From contig SNVD02010210.1 of NCBI GenBank assembly GCA_013180625.2, forward strand, positions 372,001 to 436,000: a DNA stretch of 64,000 nucleotides, read 5' to 3'. This DNA comes from Boswellia sacra (lineage: Eukaryota; Streptophyta; Magnoliopsida; Sapindales; Burseraceae). Both the position numbers and the translations under genes were made by a program. Under the pieces are notes generated by a model, which was given only the letters and a program-made list of their open reading frames with translations, did no database searches and was not told the DNA's origin. Shown here one piece after another: positions 56,763-64,000 of this stretch. Each line of letters opens with the position of its first letter. The stretch's first letter is position 1.

Positions 56763-57677
56763 CTATGACGTCGCTTTTGATTCAGTTAGTGTATATATGT
56801 GCAGGTGAGGAATTCTCCTGGGAAATAAATTAAGCCAGCAATGCATGTTAACAAGATGATCTTGGTTTTGTTGGCTGTTTTGTGTAAATAGAAGTATTCT
56901 TTCATTATTTGATGGCTGACACATGCATGGAATCATTATTGTATAAGATGAGGAAATGAATTCTACCCTTGTTGCCTTGCTAACCACACAATGCTCACAA
57001 AACTCTAATTTCCTCAACCTGTTTCCACACAGCAATCCTTGCTTCTGCAATTCCTAAAGGGCTCTTTCACTCACATGGGTAAGCCTTTTATACCACAAGT
57101 AGGCTTTATCATCTATGCCTAATATCATACCCACTTCTCTAATTATAGTTTTGCCTTGGAGATTATACAAACTGTTTTCTCTCACACCTTTCATTACAAC
57201 CAAGGATCCTTTTGTAAATTTCAAGGTGTCATTCTCCCCTTTATAACTGTAGCCATTGAAGTCATGCATGCCGAGTGAAATCAAGTTCCTCTTCAGCTCT
57301 AGAATGTGCCTCATAGCCGTCAAAACTCTTTCCATGCCATCATGAGTCTTTATCTAAATTGTCCCCATGCCTACCACCTTACAAGCTTTGTTGTCATCCA
57401 ACAAAACTTTTTCGCCATCAATCTTCTTATAGGATTCAAACCAACTTCTATTCGGTATTATATGAAACGAACAACCAGAATCCAAGACCCATTGCTTCTC
57501 CGAGTTTTTTGTAGTCACGAGAAGCACGTCAGAACTCTTATAGCCATCCACTACAATAGCAACATCACCAGTTTTTGGTTCTTTTCCTTTATTGTTATTT
57601 TTTCTTTTTGGACAAAGCCTCCTAATATGCCCTTCCTTATAATAGTAGAAGCATTTTACGACTTTCTTTTCCTTCAA
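56763..57677 (-). pseudogene. Zinc knuckle, protease and pre-integrase of truncated copia element
   Basis: 57354-57677 has a damaged zinc knuckle (CFYYYKEGHIRRLC, second Cys replaced by Tyr), then the protease motif WVLDSGCSFHIIPN with an intact D-S-G. 57054-57335 holds LELKRNLISLGMHDFNGYSY and the pre-integrase motif LWYKRLTHVSERAL. 56763-57050 starts the HHCC zinc part (LEFCEHCVVSKATRVEF) and then loses the family pattern. Confidence 0.87.
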
Positions 57678-57840
57678 CTTCGACTTTGAGTGCGACTTGC
57701 CCTTATGGTCATGTTTATAACTCCTAACTCTAACATGCAGCCCTTCACCTGAGTGTTCACCAACTCATTCTTCCTTTGGAGATCTTTCAAATTTAATATA
57801 CCAATTACATCATCAAGCGACAATGTCTCCCTACCATGCT

Positions 57841-58356
57841 TTAAATATCTATAAATGTCTCATATGATTTTGGAAGAGAATGTAACAATACCAAAACTTT
57901 ATCCTCATCATCATATTCTATTTGTATATTTTCTAAATCCAAGCATTGCTTGTTGAATTCATCAATGTGGTCTTGCAAGTTTTTATCCTCAGCCATTTTG
58001 AATGTAAAGAGTTTTGCTTTTAAATACAACCTACTCAACAGATTTTTTGTCATGTAAAGGCTTTCAAGTTTTAACCATACCTCTGCCACAATTTTCATTC
58101 GAGAAACTTACCTTAACACCTTGTTGCTCAAGTAGAGAATTAATGTGTTATAAGCCCTCTTTACGATATCGTTTCTTTTTTCAGCGTTGTAGCTATCTGG
58201 CATCTTGCTTTTTCCCCTAAGTGCTTCATCCAGTCCTAGGTCGCCCAATAAAGCCAGCATCTTCATTCTCCAAATAGCAAAGTCGTTGCTACCATTAAAC
58301 TTTTTAATCTCATACTTGCTAGTTGATACAGCCATCACAGAAATTTCTTCGAACAC
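57841..58356 (-). pseudogene. Gag of truncated copia element
   Basis: 58108-58356 contains YEIKKFNGSNDFAIWRMKML and NDIVKRAYNTLILYLSNKVL; 57841-58098 contains VWLKLESLYMTKNLLSRLYL and FTFKMAEDKNLQDHIDEFNK, then LHSLPKSYETFI. These are the Tork/Tnt1-type gag motifs. A frame break lies at about 58100. Confidence 0.87.
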
Positions 58357-58448
58357 CTCCCGTACTGCGCAACTATGATTCAGGACTTTTATCGAATACT
58401 TGTCATACTAAGAACTTTGGCCACCAAAGATCTCTAAAACAGCCGTAA

Positions 58449-58464
58449 CCTTGCTTTGATACTA
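58449..58464 (-). promoter_or_regulatory. Primer binding site of truncated copia element
   Basis: On the minus strand it reads TAGTATCAAAGCAAGG, the initiator-Met tRNA site (TGGTATCAGAGCCAGG) with three changes. Confidence 0.75.
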
Positions 58465-58467
58465 ATT

Positions 58468-59092
58468 TGTTGTGAAGAAGAGCAGCACACACACAGAATT
58501 AAAATAAGAGATTTAACACACACCCAAGTAAAGTAAATCAAAGGAAGAACACAATAACACGAGAATTTATATTGGTTCAGACCACAAAAAGTGATCCTAC
58601 ATCTAGTTTTTGGTGATGATCAATCCACTATAGTAAAAAACAAGAGATACAAGAGTGTTTACAAGGACAACTAGAAGAAAATTTTAGTTTATTTCTCTCC
58701 AAGAAACTCATAATCTCTCTAAACCCTAACTCTCTTCTTTATGCTCTACTTCTGACTTCTCAGACCTTTGTTTTACACTGTTAACAGTCCCTTATTTATA
58801 TCTAAGGATTATAGGTCGATAACTTGCGTGCTAAGAAATCCTAATTCTACTAGGAAATAGACTCCTCCTCCTACGCCACAGCAGTTGCGCTCTGATGCGA
58901 ACTCTCTGCCTTCATGTGTATTCCGAACCCAAAACCTATGCCCCTGCTTCAATACTATGAAGGCGCAACGGCACCAAGCCACTGTTTTTCATGTCTGATA
59001 CTGCATCCTAGCGCTCATACGCAGCTCCATACGCACTCCAAGGCCATATTTCTGCCTGTACTACACAAGTTAAGCCACAAACTTCACACTAC
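58468..59092 (-). repeat. 5' LTR of truncated copia element (far edge approximate)
   Basis: Starts TGTTGTGAAG on the plus strand beside the primer site. The other edge is put near ACTTCACACTACT, the closest inverse match to the start; no second copy exists here to confirm it. Confidence 0.55.
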
Positions 59093-59640
59093 TGAATGTA
59101 ATAACCAAGTACCTGATAAGGTTTAGCATCATGTTATGCTCTACAGGGAGCTTTGTAGCAAATTTGGTGTTCATCCTGGGACAAATCTCTCTTGCTAGGT
59201 TCATTGATTTCATAATCGAACTTGTTAGCTAGTAGTACATAGCGTCTGTGTTGAAATTATTTACAATCTTATATATATCCTTTCAAGTTATATTCCAACA
59301 ACTTATACATATGTATATGCATGTATGTATATGTCTCTATATATGTACATATATATATATATGTATGTATATGTATGTATATGTATATGGGCCAGATTAT
59401 GTACCTTGATCGATGAAGCAATTGGTTTGAGAAAAATGAAGTTGGCATTAGCCCATCGTATTAGTTTGCCTAGCTATTTTACAATGTTCGGCATATTGAC
59501 ATCGTATGTTTATTAACGTATAAAAAATTCTCTTTTTTGACTTTGTTAATTGAATTTAACTTGGATTATTTATGTCAGAATTACTAATTACGCCATTTTT
59601 ATGTTATAGTGCTTCATGCAAGAACTTATATTACCTAAAG
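59093..59640. other. Intergenic DNA with TATG-type repeats
   Basis: 59308-59390 is a degenerate TATG/TATA repeat; the short ORF through it is not a gene. Nothing else was recognised. Confidence 0.5.
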
Positions 59641-60200
59641 TTTCCTTCTTGCTTGAGAATAAGACTTTGACACTCACTTTGTCGTTGAGCAATTTTATGC
59701 TTTTAAGTGCCTTTCTAAGTTGACAAAAAATATATAGCTAAATATACTTTGGAAGATGCTAAGTGGGAAGGCTAATGCATTGGAATATTGTCTAGGACTA
59801 GGTGGTCTAAAAAGTATAAAAATGTAATTTTCTTATTAATTTTTATTTCTTCCATGATTGGGAGGCTTTGTGCTCATATAGTAGCCATGTCTGCAAACAT
59901 GTTTAAGATTTTAACTATCTATCTTGACTCTAAGTCCAGGAAATCACTATTTTATTTACAGTAGATCAATACACTTCAAGTAGACTTTAGAAGCCTGTTG
60001 TTTTTCCAGATTTTCCTTGAATTAATGGATCAATATATTAAGTGTTTCCCATCTTTGTAAATGAAAGGAATTTTCAGCAAATTTATATGTACTTTGCTTG
60101 AAATTAACTAAATAAATTAGGGGAAGAGGAGAACGAGAGTATAATATAAATAACAAGATATGAAAGTAATACTCTCTCTCTGTCTCTCTCTGTCTCTCTG

Positions 60201-60252
<52 letters not shown>

Positions 60253-60261
60253 TGTACATAT

Positions 60262-60299
<38 letters not shown>

Positions 60300-60920
60300 C
60301 TAACTAGGGTCATGATTCTAGTCTAAAGTCGTCGATCGGATGAAAAAGAAAGCATTACTCTATTCAAATTTTTCTTTCGTTAGCTCTAAGATAATAATTA
60401 TAAGTAAGAGATTAATCATGTATCAAAGAGGAACAATTGCCTAAATCCCTTTTTTTTTTTTTGGTTTTGGACTTAAAATTGATGGATAAAACTTTTTAAT
60501 TGTACTTATCTGGAGTGGGACAATGGAGAACTTTGGGGTGAGTTACATAAACATCCTAAAATTTTGATAAAAATAAATATAAGGTCTAAAGGTTTATAAA
60601 AATTGGGAAAAACATCTCTCTAATACCATTAGTTGCATAAAGAATAAAATACCCTATGGAAAAGAGTTAAAATTAAAGGAAATATAAAGGCCCCTTCAAC
60701 GCCTCAAGCAAGTTGCTTTAGAGTTTTCTGCTTATTGGAAGCTTAGTTTTAAGACTTCCCTTTCTAATATAATTTAAAAAACCACTTTAGTTATTTATAT
60801 ACCATTAAAAAGAAATCCAACAAGGGTACAATTATTGTGCAGTATCATGCTTTATCTGCAGGTTTGCATAGAATCATTTCCTAGCTATATTGTGTGTGTC
60901 TATATATATATATAATTAAA
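59640..60920 (+). repeat. Peptide-gene repeat family, 5'-flank copy with insertions
   Basis: 59670-59945 matches 43990-44230 and 60700-60900 matches 30640-30800 (TTTTCTGCTTATTGGAAGC, AAAAACCACTTTAGTTATT, GGTTTGCATAGAATCAT). The order is the same as in the other copies, but about 0.7 kb of microsatellite and unrelated sequence separates the halves. Confidence 0.65.
60172..60299. repeat. Compound microsatellite (CT)n(TA)n(CA)n
   Basis: CT/TGTC repeats at 60172-60219, TA to 60235, then CA with an ATGTACATATACAT interruption to 60299. The two long minus-strand ORFs here are repeat artefacts. Confidence 0.95.
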
Positions 60921-61640
60921 CAAGATTTAATATGGTTTTCATATTATAATTTAAAATTTATAAATTTGAGTCATTTTGATGGATGGGATGCTATTAGGTG
61001 GGTTGATGATTTGTCTTTAAATGGGTGATATTTAATCAATTAACCCTATTTTAATCCAAATAGTTAAAAGGGACAAAAGTTAGGGTTTAGATTGGCAATG
61101 ACTACCCAATCCAACACATAACCTTTCCATAATTAAAAATTAATTAGTCAGGTGCTCCTTGTATATAAATGTATAAGATAAAGAAAAGATCTGTTGAAGT
61201 TATTTTGATTGTCATTTTTATTAGATTTTTAAAGTATTAAGTTTAAACTTTGTAATAGATGATAAATTTAATAATTTTCGTATTGATCTTATGTCAAGTG
61301 GCAAAATTTCCAAGTTGTAGCTAATGCTAAGAATGTTGTGAGTGATTGTTTTTAAGTCAGTGTGTCAATATGCTTTCACTCAAAGATTAATGTGTCAATA
61401 ATAAATAATGCATTTATAATCAAATAATATTACTCATTCCAAATTTCTATATCAAATAATGTAAAATTAATTGATAGTTATTAAATGAACAGTGTGATGA
61501 ATGAATAGTTGATGTGATAACCTATATTAATGTCACCTCATTTCATGCACGATTTGGGATAAAAATTTTCAGATATGTAACATTGTTCTCTGTAATATTC
61601 GGTATAGTGCATGTATTTTCCAAAGCCGCTGATAATATTG
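60921..61640. other. AT-rich intergenic DNA
   Basis: No supported gene or repeat boundary. Confidence 0.45.
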
Positions 61641-62180
61641 ATTGTTAAAAATATATAGATAAAACTTAGTTATTGCCCATGACATTCAGGTCCGTGAACA
61701 AATAGATTGCTGCCCTACAAGTCAGTTAAGCAGATTTGGAGATTTCATTTATTAGATAGGCATTTGTACATCCAAGCGGCTCTTCTTTCCCTTTCTCATC
61801 TCCCATCATTTTCATTGGAAAAACAAGCACAAGCTTGCTATATTTGTGACCCGTAGTCTACTAGCACAAAGCAGCAGGCCTTGTTGTTCTGGATGACAAT
61901 TAGGAGGATTCATGGTGGTGAATGCAATAACAAACGATCTGATCTGGTCAAGGATTGTGTCTATGATCTCTACAAGGATTATTGTAACAAATTTGGACAG
62001 AAACTATTTTTAAGTTCTTTCACCACTTTAATGTTAAGTATTAGTACTTGTACGTAGCATGGTAAAACTTCTACTCTTTCCTAATGACATGTTTCAATAA
62101 AGGGAAAAAAAAAAAATTTCTTGTCATGTTTATGTTGAATGTTTTACTCCGTAATATTATTCTTCCATGTTGATAATTTA
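61640..62180 (+). repeat. Peptide-gene repeat family, copy with coding remnant
   Basis: Carries the upstream phrases TTATTGCCCATGACATTCA and CCTACAAGTCAG, a T/C-rich leader (TCTTCTTTCCCTTTCTCATC) like that before 32586, the cysteine ORF at 61893-62057, and the family 3' end (ACTTGTACGTAGCATGGT, TTTCAATAAAGG, TTGTCATGTTTATGTTGA). Confidence 0.65.
61893..62057 (+). CDS. Cysteine-containing small peptide ORF (family member or remnant)
   Basis: 54 codons from ATG at 61893 to TAG at 62055-62057. It reads MTIRRIHGGECNNKRSDLVK and then DCVYDLYKDYCNKFGQKLFL, with four Cys in all. The end ACTTGTACGTAGCATGGT matches exon 2 of the 32586 gene and its stop (ACAAGTACGTAGCATGGT). No signal peptide is present, so it may be exon 2 of a gene whose first exon is upstream or lost, or a remnant. 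A Cys-rich secreted peptide is the likeliest parent; function unknown. Confidence 0.4.
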   Translation: MTIRRIHGGECNNKRSDLVKDCVYDLYKDYCNKFGQKLFLSSFTTLMLSISTCT

Positions 62181-62427
62181 ACTTTTCTATTTCATGTAAT
62201 TTAATGTTGATTTAAGAAGTCATATAATTTAAAATATTAATTTATCATGCATTTTCATTTCTAAAATAAGTTATATTACTTCGATACAACGTAATATAGA
62301 TGTAGTTTGAAACTAACAGTAGTATAAGGCCAACAGGCGGTAGACTGCTGGACTCGATGCGGTGAAAAATATAGTGTAAGTTCGGGCCATTAATAGCTTT
62401 ACTATACGTTGGCAATTAATTCCTTTT

Positions 62428-62564
62428 GAGTAATGATATTATTCCTAAATAAAATCTCAACTCATTTAATGATGTATGTATGGTTAAATTTTAGTAATTG
62501 ATGTAGCAATATACATCATCTCACCCGTCATTTGGGATCCTATTTGTGAAAAGTACCATTACTC
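62428..62564. mobile_element. Possible MITE
   Basis: 137 bp bounded by inverted GAGTAATG ... CATTACTC, with the right end continuing GTACTTTTCACAAATAGGAT on the minus strand. The inverted match is short (8 bases plus TA) and no clear flanking duplication is seen. Confidence 0.35.
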
Positions 62565-62879
62565 GTTACTTTTATCTAGATTTGACATTATCAATCTTTA
62601 TAATAACAATTACTTTGAAATGAACCCTTATTAGCTTATTAGCTATTTACTTTAATATACTTAATTTTCTTTGATCCTAACTTAATTGGATCCCTTGTAA
62701 GTGGCTAAATTAATGGGTTATGATATGTTTGATTGGAGTATGCAATAACTTAAAAATAAAATAAATATTTTATTGATGACTCACAAATCCAATATAATCT
62801 ACCAAAACCCTTGTTTTCTTACACAACTTTATCATGATTCTCTCCATCAAAATAATTACCATGATAATAATTCTTTATC

Positions 62880-63500
62880 AAATAAATACCCTATAAAATA
62901 AGAAAAGAAAAAAGTATAAAATTCAAATGTCTTATAAAGGCATATTATAAAATTCAAAACATATATAAATGACCTGTAGAAGTTTCCTTTCCTTTTCCAT
63001 ATAAGAGAAGCAAATGAAAAGATTTCATAAAAATTCTTATAGCATCTAGAATAAAGTTCTCGTAAAAATTCTTGTGCCATCGAGAATGAAGTTTACATGG
63101 CAGATTATAAATTAGTAACCACATCTTATTTTAAAAGAAAAAAACTCAAATATTTTGAACTTTATTTTTTTATTTTTTTGGTGAATATAAAGGCAGAATT
63201 TTCTGCTTGTTACAAGCATTATTAAGACGTCCCTTTGATAATTAAAAACTTTAGGACTCAAGGTATTTTTCTAAAATAATTTGAAAAACAACTTTAGTTA
63301 CTAATCCAATTAAACGCCATTAAACAACAACACACAACGGCTAAAATTATTCCCCGATTTCAGGCTTGCATGGAATTATTAGGCCATGCAACATGACCTT
63401 AATATTATAAATAAGATAATTTTATATAAACAAGTAGAGTGCTACCCTACAAGTTTGGTATATATTGCCAAAGACTTTCAAATCTACGAATAAATAGTAG
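62880..63500 (+). repeat. Peptide-gene repeat family, 5'-flank copy
   Basis: Matches 44240-44503 and then continues where that copy is interrupted: CTCAAGGTATTTTTCTAAAA, TTTGAAAAACAACTTTAG, TTGCATGGAATTATTAGG, CTACAAGTTTGGTATA, TTGCCAAAGACTTTCAAATCT. It contains an internal small tandem (TTCATAAAAATTCTTATAGCA and TCGTAAAAATTCTTGTGCCA). Confidence 0.7.
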
Positions 63501-64000
63501 GAGAAGCCTAAAAGCACCCTTGAGGTTTGGTGAAACTATGTGAAGGATAGTCAAACCTTAAACTGACAAATTGGTCCCTGATTTTAAATTAATGGAGGTT
63601 AATTTTGATATTTGATAAAAAGAGGTACAAATGAGATTTCTTGAATTTCACATAGCCACATTACATTTATAAAATATCGCATATCTCCCTTACCATTAAT
63701 TTATGTCAAGTTTTAAATTCAATAAAATTAATATAGTTATGACGACGTCCTCTAACTTTACTAAAGGTATATTGATTTAAAAGATAACAGAGTACATATT
63801 AAATAGGTATAATTTTTTCAAAAAAAAAATTAATACTACTTGAGTATAAATATTTTTATTAATTTCCTAAAAAACTACAGAAAAGTCTATTGGGCAACCG
63901 TTCTCTATAAATTACGAGAAAAAATCATTCTCAATTTCATGATTCTTATTAAAAAAAAAGCAAAAAATGTAGAAAATATAAAATGAAACAAAGTTATTAT
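63501..64000. other. AT-rich sequence at window end
   Basis: No gene or repeat recognised. Confidence 0.5.

Larger units (their letters stand above)
56763..59092 (-). mobile_element. Truncated Ty1/copia retrotransposon (5' part only)
   Basis: The minus strand has a 5' LTR (about 58468-59092), a primer site, gag, zinc knuckle, protease and the pre-integrase domain; the element ends about 56763 before integrase. RT, RNase H and 3' LTR are gone. The LTR style (TGTTGTGAAG start, CACGAGAATTTATATTGGTT inside) is typical of Tork-like elements. Confidence 0.83.

Noticed and set aside
60022..60299. 60-91-residue minus-strand ORFs rich in Cys, Val, Arg and Glu
   Set aside because: They are translations of the CA, TA and CT microsatellites.
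1..64000. CRISPR arrays, bacterial operons or organelle genes
   Set aside because: There is no regular spacer array, and all recognisable content is plant nuclear repeats and spliced gene fragments.

Overview
This is plant nuclear DNA, most likely from a eudicot. It is AT-rich, the coding relics have GT-AG introns, and the mobile elements are plant types: Athila-like Ty3/gypsy, Ty1/copia (a SIRE-like and a smaller one), an L1 LINE and CACTA-type transposon ends. The captured or relic host genes are also plant genes: Pol V subunit NRPE1, hydroxyproline O-galactosyltransferase, a class IV chitinase and a receptor-like kinase. I see no intact, confidently identified host gene. Most coding matter is decayed transposon or pseudogene. 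Assignments rest on motif recognition by eye.

Layout. 1-7998: an Athila-like element (A) on the minus strand, with 5' LTR and tRNA-Asp primer site; it appears to be nested in a second copy (B, 7999-11371). 11373-12665: a direct repeat flanking a kinase pseudogene. 12731-22618: a full-length SIRE-like copia element with both LTRs and an extra ORF after pol. 22619-34550: sparse AT-rich DNA with an unrecognised spliced gene fragment (24469-25949) and the start of a dispersed repeat family tied to small secreted-peptide genes. 34553-37335: a 5'-truncated L1 LINE on the minus strand. 38614-43794: a full-length small copia element with perfect target-site duplications.

44504-55912 is the most unusual stretch. 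A CACTA-type terminus with hairpin subterminal repeats lies on the left and a second CACTA-type terminus on the right. Between them are exon-intron fragments of four unrelated host genes: lysyl-tRNA synthetase, hydroxyproline O-galactosyltransferase, glucosidase II beta and NRPE1. All four are on the minus strand and all are broken. A solo Athila LTR (53856-55385) sits in the purine-rich segment near the right end. This looks like multi-gene capture (a Pack-CACTA), although the two ends are not a matched pair.

55913-64000: a class IV chitinase relic touching the right CACTA end, a truncated copia element on the minus strand with its 5' LTR, then further copies of the small-peptide repeat family, one holding a 54-codon cysteine-containing ORF. 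Across many unrelated relics the in-frame stops sit where Trp, Gln or Arg is expected and fit C-to-T (or G-to-A) change, as expected if methylated cytosines decayed.
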